Shown here: one piece after another, positions 23,687 to 32,121 of the stretch | How the letters are laid out: every line of letters begins with the position of its first letter | How positions within the stretch are numbered: position 1 is the first letter of the stretch | Source: JBDRGD01 sp043818095 | GTDB taxonomy: Bacteria; Chloroflexota; Dehalococcoidia; Dehalococcoidales; RBG-16-60-22 | Length of the DNA: 56,552 nt | Direction of reading: 5' to 3' | Assembly (NCBI GenBank): GCA_043818095.1 | Contig: JBDRGD010000005.1 | Span: 1 to 56,552, forward strand | The notes under the pieces: model-generated | Seen by the model: only the letters and a program-made list of their open reading frames with translations | The model's database searches: none | Told to the model about the DNA's origin: nothing | Program-made: the position numbers and the translations under genes

Positions 23687-24739
23687 TCAGGCTACATTCA
23701 CTTCCTGGCAGAGATAGACGTCCTGAACCGCGTTCAGCAGTTCTACGCCCTGCTTCATTGACCTCTGGAAAGCCTTCCGCCCGGAAATCAGCCCCATACC
23801 CCCCGCCCGCTTGTTGATGACCGCCGTGCGCACCGCCTCCGCCAGGTCGCCCTCGCCGGTGGATGCCCCGCCGGAATTAATCAGGCCGATGCGTCCCGCG
23901 TAGCAGTTGAGCACCTGGTAACGCGTCAGGTCGATGGGATGGTCCGTGCTGAGCCTGGTGTAAACCAGGTCGCTGGTCTTCCCGAACTTGAGGGCGGTGA
24001 AGCCGCCGTTGCAGTCCGGGAGTTTCTGCTTGACGATGTCCGCCTCGATGGTCACCGCCAGGTGGTTCGCCTGCCCGGTCAGGTCGGCGGCGGTGTGGTA
24101 GTCCTTTTCCTTGGTCTGAAAGGCATTGTTCCGCAGGTACGCCCAGAGCACCGTTACCATGCCCATCTCGTGGGCGTACTGGAAAGCCTCCGAGATTTCC
24201 TGAATCTGCCGGTTACTCTCCGCGGAGCCGTAATAGATGGTCGCCCCCACCCCAACTGCCCCCAGGTCAGCCGCCTGTTCAACACTGGCAAAGAGTATCT
24301 GGTCATGGGTGTTCGGGTAAGTGAGCAGCTCATTATGGTTCACCTTGACGATAAAGGGAATGCGGTGGGCGTATTTCCGCGAGACGATGCCAAGCACCCC
24401 CAGCGTGGAAGCCACGGCGTTGCAGCCGCCCTCGATGGCCAGCTTGACAATGTTCTCCGGGTCGAAGTAAATGGGATTCGGCGCGAAGGAAGCCCCGGCG
24501 CTGTGCTCGATGCCCTGGTCCACCGGCAGTATCGAGAGGTAGCCCGTTTTCGCCAGCCGCCCCTGGTCAAAGAGCGTTTGCAGGGAACGCAGCACGGCGA
24601 GACCGCGGTCGGAAGGGATAAATATCCGGTCGACGAAGTCCGGACCGGGCAGGTGGAGCTGCTCTTTAGGAAAAACGCAGTGATGTTGGAGAAGGTTGTC
24701 GGCTTCTTTGCCAAGCAGTTTCCTGATTTTATCCAGCAT
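23687..24739 (-). CDS. fbaB: Class I fructose-bisphosphate aldolase (FbaB/DhnA type)
   Basis: The 350-residue product follows E. coli FbaB closely over its length in recognisable blocks: IVKVNHNELLTYPNTHDQ, GVGATIYYGS, TVLWAYLRNNAF, DLTGQANHL, LINSGGA and INKRAGGMGLISGRKAF. Enzymes of this type cleave or form fructose 1,6-bisphosphate through a Schiff-base lysine, without metal. The gene lies 94 bp downstream of phosphofructokinase on the same strand and probably shares its transcript. Confidence 0.95.
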   Translation of the reverse strand: MLDKIRKLLGKEADNLLQHHCVFPKEQLHLPGPDFVDRIFIPSDRGLAVLRSLQTLFDQGRLAKTGYLSILPVDQGIEHSAGASFAPNPIYFDPENIVKLAIEGGCNAVASTLGVLGIVSRKYAHRIPFIVKVNHNELLTYPNTHDQILFASVEQAADLGAVGVGATIYYGSAESNRQIQEISEAFQYAHEMGMVTVLWAYLRNNAFQTKEKDYHTAADLTGQANHLAVTIEADIVKQKLPDCNGGFTALKFGKTSDLVYTRLSTDHPIDLTRYQVLNCYAGRIGLINSGGASTGEGDLAEAVRTAVINKRAGGMGLISGRKAFQRSMKQGVELLNAVQDVYLCQEVNVA

Positions 24740-24833
24740 GACGGACCCCCTGATGTTTTACTCGCGCCCGTTGCCACGGGCTCAGCCCGGGCGGACCGCT
24801 AGCGGCCATGCCCCGTCCGCCGGGGATATGCGT

Positions 24834-25952
24834 TTACTGGCACTCCTGGGGAAGTATAGTACGCCGCCCGTTATAACGCCCGGTATCATACTGGGTTTCC
24901 ACGTTCACCCGGCTCAACTTGCCCTCGAGAGAGGACAGCGGGCAGGCGGTAATCCGGCCGCTTTTCAGGCAGACCAGCTTCCCGAAATTCTCATTCACGA
25001 TCAGGTCTACGGCGGCGATGCCGAAATGCCGCCCCATCCGGCGGTCATAAGCTGACGGCGCCCCGCCGCGCTGCAAATGGCTCAGCACCACGCTGCGCGA
25101 TTCCAGCCCGGTGCCCTTGTGAATCTGCTCCGAGACGAATTCGGCCACCCCGCCCAGCGCCTTATGCCCGAAGCTGTCCTGCCCTGCCCTCTTGACGAAC
25201 TCGGTGCCCCCCTGCGGCTTGGCACCCTCCGCCGCCAGCACTATCTCGTACCGCGCGCCGGAACGCCGCCCCTCCGCCACAACCTCGTTTATCCTGTCCA
25301 TGGAAAAATCATGCTCCGGGATGAGAATGATAAACGCGGCACATGCCTCGCCGCCTTCCAGAGCCAGCCATCCTGCGGACCGCCCCATGGTCTCTACCAC
25401 GAAGATACGCTTGTGGGAGCCCGCCGTCGTGCGCAGGCGGTCCACCTCCTCGGTGACCACATTCAGTGCCGTGTCGAAGCCCAACGTGTATTCGGTCACC
25501 GGCAAATCTTTATCGATTGTCTTAGGGATGCCGATGACGTTGACCCCGTCTTTCGCGAGGCGGGTGGCAATCGCCAGGCTGCCGTCCCCACCCAGCACCA
25601 CCAGCGCGTCCAGTCCCAGTTTCTTGATATTACTGATAACCTGCGCGGAGGTATCCTTCTTGGGGTCGTATGGGCTCAGGCGGGAGGTGCCCAGGAAGGT
25701 CCCGCCGTAGCGGTCCCAGGTGCGTACCTTGTCCTCGTCCAGCGGGACGATGTGGCCCTCGATGTCCGCCTGGTCCGGGTCCACCAGCACCAGCCCCCGG
25801 AAACCGTCCCGGATGCCCAGCACCTCGAAGTGGACGTTCCGTTCCTCCTCCAGGCGCTCGTCCAGCGCCGTCTTCACCACCCACTTGATTGCGGGATTCA
25901 GTCCGGCGCAGTCACCGCCGCTGGTCAGAATACCGATTCGACGCTTTGGCAT
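24834..25952 (-). CDS. pfkA: 6-phosphofructokinase
   Basis: The 372-residue product has the PfkA fold with GILTSGGDCAGLN at the N-terminus, GGDGS (the E. coli Gly104 position), PKTIDKD with the catalytic Asp, and MGRSAGW. Gly at the 104 position favours ATP as phosphoryl donor, while Lys in PKTID (Gly in the E. coli PGTID motif) is shared with the PPi enzymes. The Gly plus Lys combination is known in the actinobacterial ATP-PFK group. Donor use is therefore likely ATP but not settled. Class I aldolase follows, so the pair forms the glycolytic core. Confidence 0.93.
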   Translation of the reverse strand: MPKRRIGILTSGGDCAGLNPAIKWVVKTALDERLEEERNVHFEVLGIRDGFRGLVLVDPDQADIEGHIVPLDEDKVRTWDRYGGTFLGTSRLSPYDPKKDTSAQVISNIKKLGLDALVVLGGDGSLAIATRLAKDGVNVIGIPKTIDKDLPVTEYTLGFDTALNVVTEEVDRLRTTAGSHKRIFVVETMGRSAGWLALEGGEACAAFIILIPEHDFSMDRINEVVAEGRRSGARYEIVLAAEGAKPQGGTEFVKRAGQDSFGHKALGGVAEFVSEQIHKGTGLESRSVVLSHLQRGGAPSAYDRRMGRHFGIAAVDLIVNENFGKLVCLKSGRITACPLSSLEGKLSRVNVETQYDTGRYNGRRTILPQECQ

Positions 25953-25978
25953 AATCGCACCACCACCAATTTATCCCA

Positions 25979-26007
25979 ATTGTAAAAGGAGACACCCGGC
26001 TTGTCAA
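25979..26007 (-). promoter_or_regulatory. Promoter of pfkA-fbaB
   Basis: Minus-strand TTGACA (26002-26007), 17-bp spacer and TACAAT (25979-25984), 26 bp from the pfkA ATG. Confidence 0.8.
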
Positions 26008-26022
26008 TGTTGACCGCGGCGC

Positions 26023-27432
26023 TTATCTCCGCTTGTCCAGCTTGTGCCATGAATGGAAACTGACGATGCTGTCCCGGTCCAGCGTCGCTTCCCGCAGCAT
26101 CCGTACCGCCTTCAGGTGGTCGGCCAGCCGGTCCGGCATCAGGAAGTGCTCCCGCACGTATTCCCGGCCCCGCCGCCCCATCAGGTCCGCGGCCTGCGGG
26201 TTGGTCAGCAGGTAAATCACCTTTTCGGCGCTTTCACGGGGGTTGCTGTAAAAATAGCCATACTCGCCGTCACGGAGCTGGAGAGAGATGCCCCCGATGG
26301 GGCTGGCGACCACCGGCTTATGTTTCCACAACGCCTCGGTCACCGTGAGGCCGAAACCCTCCCGGGTGGAGGGCTGGAGGATGACCCGGCTCGCCCGCTG
26401 GATGGCGTTGATGGTCAGCGCCGCGGTCGGCGGCAGATTCAGGATGTGCACCATGGGGTCTTTCTTCACTTTCTGGCGCACCTCGTGCAGGACGACCGCT
26501 CCCTCCGGGTCATCGGCCGCGGTACCCCCCGCCAGCACCAGCTGACAGGGCACGCTCTGCCGGACCATCTGGTAGACCTCGATGGTGCTGGTGATGCCCT
26601 TCCAGGGGTCGAAGCGCCCTATCTGGGAAATTATCGGCACCGCCGGGTCAATCTCGTGTTCTGCCAGGACGGAGAGTATTTCCGCGGGTGTGAGCTCCCG
26701 GTTTTTCTCCGAAAGCGGGTCAATAAACGGCGGCACGATAAACTTGGGGAGGGGCCAGCGGCAGATGATATACTGCGCGGCGGAAAACATGGCGCCGTCG
26801 TAGCTTTCCAGCCAGTAGTCCATGAAACGCTCCAGGTCCGCGTTAGCGCGCAGGGTTTCCTCGTCCATATCGATATGGCAGCGCCAGAGCCACTTCACGT
26901 CCCGGGTCTGCCGGGAGCGCAGCCCCGCCGCCAGACCCATGGGCTGCGGGTCATGAACGATGACCACGTCCGGCTCGGAATCGAGGATGTTTCCGTGACC
27001 GTTCCCCCCGAGCGTCTCGAAATAGATCCGCTCCATGTCCGCGGTAAAACAGCCGCCTTTCCCCTGGAGCATATTGTGAATGCACTTGGTCACCTCGAAG
27101 AAGGGGCCGGACCCGTGGATTATCCGCCACTCGTCGTCCACTCCCAGCCGATTGAGAAACGGCACGCTGGAGAGGAACATCTCCGCCACCCCGCCGCCCA
27201 GGGACGTGGAGTTCAGCTCCAATATCCTGACCCCCTGCACGGCCTCCGCGGCCCGGTACAATCGCTCCATCTTCGCTTCGCCCACCAGCGGCGTGTAGTC
27301 CGCCACCGGCGCGCTGCCGAAGGGGAGCGTTTCCGGGCAGATACCTTTCCGCCGACTGTAAACGACGCCGTCCGCCCGGAGGGGCGGGGGCGCTGCTGCA
27401 GCCGGAGGCTGCGCCACTTTATTTTGCTGCAA
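26023..27432 (-). CDS. GT4 glycosyltransferase, trehalose synthase (TreT)-like
   Basis: The 469-residue product resembles archaeal/bacterial TreT, which makes trehalose from NDP-glucose and glucose. Visible blocks are LELNSTSLGGGVAEM near 74-88 (sugar-nucleotide glycine loop), VVIVHDPQPMGL, QIGRFDPWKG and the retaining E-x7-E motif region EGFGLTVTE. The fold is GT-B. The first 30 residues are a Pro/Ala-rich stretch typical of an unstructured extension, so a later start is possible. Substrate is uncertain within GT4. It is followed downstream by pfkA on the same strand, after the pfkA promoter. Confidence 0.85.
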   Translation of the reverse strand: MQQNKVAQPPAAAAPPPLRADGVVYSRRKGICPETLPFGSAPVADYTPLVGEAKMERLYRAAEAVQGVRILELNSTSLGGGVAEMFLSSVPFLNRLGVDDEWRIIHGSGPFFEVTKCIHNMLQGKGGCFTADMERIYFETLGGNGHGNILDSEPDVVIVHDPQPMGLAAGLRSRQTRDVKWLWRCHIDMDEETLRANADLERFMDYWLESYDGAMFSAAQYIICRWPLPKFIVPPFIDPLSEKNRELTPAEILSVLAEHEIDPAVPIISQIGRFDPWKGITSTIEVYQMVRQSVPCQLVLAGGTAADDPEGAVVLHEVRQKVKKDPMVHILNLPPTAALTINAIQRASRVILQPSTREGFGLTVTEALWKHKPVVASPIGGISLQLRDGEYGYFYSNPRESAEKVIYLLTNPQAADLMGRRGREYVREHFLMPDRLADHLKAVRMLREATLDRDSIVSFHSWHKLDKRR

Positions 27433-27571
27433 TTCTGTCCTCGCATGTGCCGGAGGCGCCCGGCAAATCTGATGACCCGTTATAACAATTTAGCCGGGAG
27501 AGCCGCGGACGACAACAGGGTGGGCAGGTAAATAAAGTCCGTGGCAACCCCCAAGTTACTCATGTCCCCGT

Positions 27572-27601
27572 TTGACAATCGGCGCGTAACCCCGCTAGAA
27601 T
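27572..27601 (+). promoter_or_regulatory. Promoter of the hydroxyacyl-CoA dehydrogenase/thiolase genes
   Basis: TTGACA (27572-27577), 18-bp spacer and TAGAAT (27596-27601). Confidence 0.75.
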
Positions 27602-27713
27602 GCTACGGAGCTTGACGGATGCTGCATTTCACGAGTTCTGACACCGTTCCCCATTTAAAGGCTTTTCTCCGCACCGTCCGACCGCGCCCATTACCGAGAT
27701 AAGGAGGCGTACC

Positions 27714-28595
27714 ATGAAGTTCGAGGACATTAAAACGGTCAGCGTTTTCGGCGCCGGGCTGATGGGCAACGGGATTGCCCAGATCTGCGCCCTCCAGGGC
27801 TACCGTGTCTTCATGAGGGACATGAAGGAGGAGTTCACCCGCTCCGGGATGGAAGCCATTAAAAAAAGCCTGGGAAAAGCTCAGGAACGAAGCATCATTA
27901 CCGGAGACCAGGCCAAACAGGCCCTGGCGCTGATTACCCCCACCACCGACATGGAGAAGGCGGCGAAATCCGCCGATATCCTCGTCGAGGCCATCCCCGA
28001 GAAGCTGGAGATGAAAAAGGAGTTCTACCGCCAGGTGGACCCCCTCGCCCCGCCGGAGGCCATCTTCGCCTCCAATACCTCCACCCTGGGCATCACGGAG
28101 CTGGCGGCGGCGACCGGCCGGCCGGAAAAGTTCATCGGCATGCATTTCTTCAACCCGGTGCCGCTGATGAAGCTCGTGGAGATTATCCGCGGGCTTTCCA
28201 CCTCGGACGAAACGGTGTCGGTCGCCGAAAAACTGGCGGTCAAGGTGGGCAAGGACCCCGTCATCGTCCGGGACGCCCCCGGCTTTATCACCAGCCGCCT
28301 CGGTATGGCGCTCTACCTGGAAGCCAGCAAAGTCCTCGAAGCGGGCATCGCCACGCCGGACGCTATCGACAAGGGGATGCGGCTGGGCTACGGCTACCGC
28401 ATGGGCCCCTTCGAGACCTGCGACCTCGTCGGGCTGGACGCCCGCCTGAATAATATCAACGCCATGTGGGAAAGCACCCGCGACCCCTTCTGGAGACCGC
28501 CCCAGCTCCTGCGGCAGCTGGTCACGGCGGGGTACCTGGGGAAAAAGCCGGGCAGCAAGGGCGGGTACTACACCTATTTCGGAGTAGAAACGTAA
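27714..28595 (+). CDS. 3-hydroxybutyryl-CoA (3-hydroxyacyl-CoA) dehydrogenase
   Basis: The 293-residue NAD(P)-dependent enzyme has the Rossmann GAGLMG (13-18), SNTSTLGITELA near 122-133, the catalytic His in GMHFFNPVPLMKLVE and the C-terminal helical domain (GYRMGPFETCDLVGLD). It interconverts 3-hydroxyacyl-CoA and 3-oxoacyl-CoA. Preceded by AAGGAGG and followed 35 bp later by a thiolase, so the two make or break acetoacetyl-CoA-type chains. They could finish the catabolic products of the right half of the window, or serve general fatty-acid or butyrate metabolism. Confidence 0.95.
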   Translation: MKFEDIKTVSVFGAGLMGNGIAQICALQGYRVFMRDMKEEFTRSGMEAIKKSLGKAQERSIITGDQAKQALALITPTTDMEKAAKSADILVEAIPEKLEMKKEFYRQVDPLAPPEAIFASNTSTLGITELAAATGRPEKFIGMHFFNPVPLMKLVEIIRGLSTSDETVSVAEKLAVKVGKDPVIVRDAPGFITSRLGMALYLEASKVLEAGIATPDAIDKGMRLGYGYRMGPFETCDLVGLDARLNNINAMWESTRDPFWRPPQLLRQLVTAGYLGKKPGSKGGYYTYFGVET

Positions 28596-28630
28596 TCGGG
28601 AACGGTATCAACCGTTCATAAGGAGGCAAA

Positions 28631-29869
28631 ATGACGGAAGCGGTATTTGTCAGCGCCGTGCGCACACCCATCGGTAACTTCGGTGGCTCCCTGAAGGACA
28701 TCCCCGCCTATGACCTCGCCGCCCTGGTGCTCAACGAGTTAATTAAAAAAGTCGGCCTGTCCGCCGAGCAGATAGAGATGGTCCTCCTGGGCCAGAACTA
28801 CCAGAACGGGGAATACGTCAACATCGCCCGCATGGCGCTGCTGACCGCCGGGTGGCCCGTGGAGATTCCGGGCCTGACGATTGACCGGCGCTGTCCCAGC
28901 GGCCTGGACGCCCTCTGCCTGGCGAACACGCTGGTGGAAAGCGGGCAGGTAAGCACCATCGTCGCCGGCGGCGTCGAGAGCATGAGCACGTCTGAACTCT
29001 ACCTTCCCGGTGATATCCGCTGGGGCCTGGGCGGCAGCGGTGACGCCCCCCGCGGCCACGGCAGCCTCGCCACCTGGGGGGTCCCGCTCTACGACCGCGT
29101 GCAGCGCGGTCGGGTCATGTCCCAGCCCTCGGGACGCTTCGGCGTGCTGCCCTCCATGATGTCCTGGGCGGAAACCGCCGCCAAAGAACACAATCTTTCC
29201 CGGGAAGAGGTGGACCGCTGGGCGCTCGCTTCCAACCAGCGCGCCTGCGCCGCGATGGACTCCGGCAAGTTCGATAATGAAATTGTCCCGGTGCCTATCC
29301 CGCAGCGCAAAGGCGACCCGGTAATGTTCACTAAAGACGAGCGCCCCCGCGCCGATACCAGCCTGGAAGCGCTGGGCAAACTCCGCCCGGTCATGGACGG
29401 CGTCTGTACCGCGGGCAACTCCTCCGGCGAGAATGACGGCGCCTCCGTCTGCCTGCTGATGACCCGCGCCCGCGCGGAAGAGCTGAAGGTCAAGCCCCTG
29501 GCGCGCCTGCGCAGCTTCGCCTTCGGCGGGGCGGACCCGCGCTACGCCTGGAAAGCCGCCACCATCGCCGTGCAGAAGGCCCTGGCGAAAGCCGGGCTCA
29601 CCCTCGACCAGATAGATTTGATTGAAATCCACGAGGCCTTCGCCGCCCAGGCACTGGCGAACTTCCGGGAGCTGGGCATCGCGGAAAAGGACTACGACAA
29701 GGTGAACGTCAACGGCTCCTGCGTCTCCCTGGGACACCCGCTGGGGGCCACCGGCGCCCGGATTACCACCACCCTGCTCAACGAGATGCAGCGCCGCCAC
29801 GCCCGTTACGGACTCATCGGCATCTGCGGCGGCGGCATGGGCATCGGCGCTATCCTGGAAAGCGTGTAG
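28631..29869 (+). CDS. Acetyl-CoA C-acetyltransferase (thiolase)
   Basis: The 412-residue product has the thiolase nucleophile Cys88 in DRRCPSGLDA, the GHPLGATGAR His motif and the C-terminal acid/base Cys in GICGGGMGIGA. Family members condense two acetyl-CoA or cleave 3-oxoacyl-CoA. The start follows AAGGAGG. It pairs with the dehydrogenase upstream. Confidence 0.96.
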   Translation: MTEAVFVSAVRTPIGNFGGSLKDIPAYDLAALVLNELIKKVGLSAEQIEMVLLGQNYQNGEYVNIARMALLTAGWPVEIPGLTIDRRCPSGLDALCLANTLVESGQVSTIVAGGVESMSTSELYLPGDIRWGLGGSGDAPRGHGSLATWGVPLYDRVQRGRVMSQPSGRFGVLPSMMSWAETAAKEHNLSREEVDRWALASNQRACAAMDSGKFDNEIVPVPIPQRKGDPVMFTKDERPRADTSLEALGKLRPVMDGVCTAGNSSGENDGASVCLLMTRARAEELKVKPLARLRSFAFGGADPRYAWKAATIAVQKALAKAGLTLDQIDLIEIHEAFAAQALANFRELGIAEKDYDKVNVNGSCVSLGHPLGATGARITTTLLNEMQRRHARYGLIGICGGGMGIGAILESV

Positions 29870-29882
29870 CTGTCCGGGAAAA

Positions 29883-30242
29883 TCAGTCCAGGGTGACGAT
29901 TATCACCTGGCGCAGCCCGTCCGCAGTGCTGCGGCTGATGTGCCCCCGTCCCGTGGTGTCCTCCGCCAGCAGGATATCTCCGGGTTTCAACGCCTGTTTG
30001 GTGCCGTCGCCCATCTCTATTTCCCACTCCCCCTGCACCGTGATGACAAACTGCCGCCGCGGCGCGTTATGCCGGGGGTATTCGTAAGGGCCGTCACTCT
30101 CCCTGACGGCAACCCCGGTGGCTTTCATCAGCGCCCACTGGCGTGCCTTCCCGCTATGGCTCTCCAGGAAGTTAACCGACATTTCCCCGATGTGGGACTC
30201 GCCGTCGGGCCCGGTATAAAGACGGATAATCTTGCTCTCCAT
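29883..30242 (-). CDS. Small cupin-domain protein
   Basis: The 119-residue product is a single cupin barrel: PRRQFVITVQGEWEIEMGDG (cupin motif 1 region) and LKPGDILLAEDTTGRGH (motif 2 region with His). The typical HxH of motif 1 is not evident, so metal binding is uncertain. Cupins of this size are sensors or small enzymes; nothing in the context decides. It converges on the thiolase gene 13 bp away. Confidence 0.8.
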   Translation of the reverse strand: MESKIIRLYTGPDGESHIGEMSVNFLESHSGKARQWALMKATGVAVRESDGPYEYPRHNAPRRQFVITVQGEWEIEMGDGTKQALKPGDILLAEDTTGRGHISRSTADGLRQVIIVTLD

Positions 30243-30316
30243 AACCGCTCCTTCTCGTAAGATAGCCCGGTGATACCCCGCCGTGGCCCTATTCTAGGCG
30301 AGCCCGGCCCGTTCCG

Positions 30317-30949
30317 TCAAGCTCGGCTATCCGATTTTTTCTGCGCTCCGCCCCTCAACCGGCGGAGAACACGGCGGCTCACCGGCAGGCGCACCAGCAG
30401 CAGGACGGCCACCAGCACCACGCTCGCCAGCGGCAGGCGCAGGTCCAGTTTTGCCTGCCAGACGAAGTGCGTCACCGCCAGCAGGGACGCGGCATACACC
30501 AGGTAATGCAGCCGCCGCCAGCGCGGTCCCAGGCGTTCCCTCCACCCGCGGGTAGAGGTAACCGCCACCGGCAGGAGGCAGAGATAAGCCGCCAGCCCGA
30601 CCAGGGCATAACGCTTTTCCAGGATGTCCGCCCGGAGGAAGGTCAGGTTGAACTGGTAGTCCACGCCGAGGAAATTAAAGAGGTGCAGGGTGGCATACCC
30701 GAAAGCGTAAAGCCCGGTAAGACGGCGCAGCCGCCCCCACCAGTTTCCCCCGAAGAGGGAACGCAGCGGGGTGCTTGCCAGGGAAATCACCAGCAGCGCC
30801 AGGGCGTACCGGCCGGTGCGGAGTTGAATATCACGTATGGGGTCGGCGCTCAGGTCACCGAAGAGCAGGTCCCGGAGAAGCCATGCCAGCGGCAGCAGCG
30901 CCAGGAGATGCGGCAGGTAAAGCGCGCCCCTTTTCCTCAACCACGACAT
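30317..30949 (-). CDS. msrQ: MsrQ (YedZ) heme-binding membrane subunit
   Basis: The 210-residue product has about six membrane helices and the MsrQ pattern, including conserved histidines in the helices (GYATLHLFNFLG and LHYLVYAASLLAVTHFVWQ) that bind b-type heme. MsrQ passes electrons to MsrP for repair of oxidised methionine outside the membrane. Its ATG shares one base with the msrP stop (TGATG), so translation is coupled. Confidence 0.93.
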   Translation of the reverse strand: MSWLRKRGALYLPHLLALLPLAWLLRDLLFGDLSADPIRDIQLRTGRYALALLVISLASTPLRSLFGGNWWGRLRRLTGLYAFGYATLHLFNFLGVDYQFNLTFLRADILEKRYALVGLAAYLCLLPVAVTSTRGWRERLGPRWRRLHYLVYAASLLAVTHFVWQAKLDLRLPLASVVLVAVLLLVRLPVSRRVLRRLRGGAQKKSDSRA

Positions 30950-31878
30950 CAGAAAAACTTGCGCAGGTCCATGCCCTGGTAGAGAGACGCCACCTCATCG
31001 GCATAGCCGTTGAAGAGCAGCGTGGGACGGCGGGACAGCTCGCCGATCCGCCGCTCGCTCGACTGCGACCAGCGCGGATGGGGCACATCCGGGTTGACGT
31101 TGGCGTAGAAGCCGTACTCGTTCGGCGCCGCGGACATCCAGGCGGTGGCCGGCATCTCCTCCACCAGGTCGATTTTCACGATGGACTTGATGCCCTTGAA
31201 GCCGTATTTCCAGGGCACGACCAGGCGGAGGGGGGCGCCGTTCTGCGGTAAAATCGCCTTGCCGTAAATACCGCTCGCCAGAATCGTCAGTTCATGCATT
31301 GCCTCGTCCAGGCGCAGTCCCTCCATGTAGGGCCAGTCCAGGATGTCCATTCTCTGCCCGTGCATCTGCTCCGGGTCATAGAGCGTCTTGAAGCCAACAT
31401 ACTTCGCCGCGCCCAGAGGCTCGACCTCCTTCAGCAGTTTCCCCAGGGAAAAGCCGTCCCAGGGAATGACCATGGACCATCCTTCCACGCAGCGCATGCG
31501 GTATATCCGTTCCTCCGCCGGGAATTTCCGCAGCAGGTCCTCGATGGCGAACGTCTGGGGTTTCTGTACCAGCCCCCCTACCTCCACCGTCCATGGTGTC
31601 GTCTTGAAATTCTTGGCGATACTGCCGATGCCTTCCTTGGCCAGAGAGAACTCGTAATAGTTATTGTAGCTGATAATGTCGTCGTAAGTCGTTAGCTCGT
31701 CCTCCGGTCCCGGGGACGCCGTGCCGCCGTTTTCGCCCGGCGCCGGGTTAATCCCCGTGGCCCGGCAGGCACTCGCCACCAGCCCTCCGGCCACCGCTGT
31801 CCCCACCCCGGCCAGGAACTTGCGCCGGGAAAGATAAAGTCGTTCCGGCGTGATTCCCGACGAAGGTATCTTCTTCAT
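30949..31878 (-). CDS. msrP: MsrP (YedY) molybdopterin methionine-sulfoxide reductase subunit
   Basis: The 309-residue product belongs to the sulfite oxidase fold. It opens with a twin-arginine signal (SRRKFLAG, R18-R19) and a hydrophobic stretch ending ASAC (C38), which resembles a lipobox. The molybdenum-ligand cysteine is C130 in RMRCVEGWSMVIPWDG. MsrP reduces methionine sulfoxide in exported proteins with electrons from MsrQ, whose gene follows directly. The Thr/Gly/Pro-rich stretch (about 40-62) after C38 would be a tether if the protein is lipid-anchored. Confidence 0.95.
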   Translation of the reverse strand: MKKIPSSGITPERLYLSRRKFLAGVGTAVAGGLVASACRATGINPAPGENGGTASPGPEDELTTYDDIISYNNYYEFSLAKEGIGSIAKNFKTTPWTVEVGGLVQKPQTFAIEDLLRKFPAEERIYRMRCVEGWSMVIPWDGFSLGKLLKEVEPLGAAKYVGFKTLYDPEQMHGQRMDILDWPYMEGLRLDEAMHELTILASGIYGKAILPQNGAPLRLVVPWKYGFKGIKSIVKIDLVEEMPATAWMSAAPNEYGFYANVNPDVPHPRWSQSSERRIGELSRRPTLLFNGYADEVASLYQGMDLRKFF

Positions 31879-31912
31879 TTCCGATTACCTCCCCACACCA
31901 CGGTATATTTTC

Positions 31913-31941
31913 ATTGTAAAGCGCAAGCGGTGAGAAAACAA
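31913..31941 (-). promoter_or_regulatory. Candidate msrPQ promoter
   Basis: Minus-strand TTGTTT (31936-31941), 17-bp spacer and TACAAT (31913-31918), 35 bp from the msrP ATG. Confidence 0.5.
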
Positions 31942-32121
31942 CTTTTTCGCGAAACAGCTCAGGGGCGTGGAAGGAAGGCCTGACCGTAGGGACCACCTCG
32001 CCGGACCTTCCGTGATTCTCCTGCTTTATCTCTGAATAGACAGGTGGTAACATGGAGGTATAGTTGCAGGACCGCAGCTGTTTCCCTGGCGCCCCGATGA
32101 CCGGGGAACGATGACAGGAGG

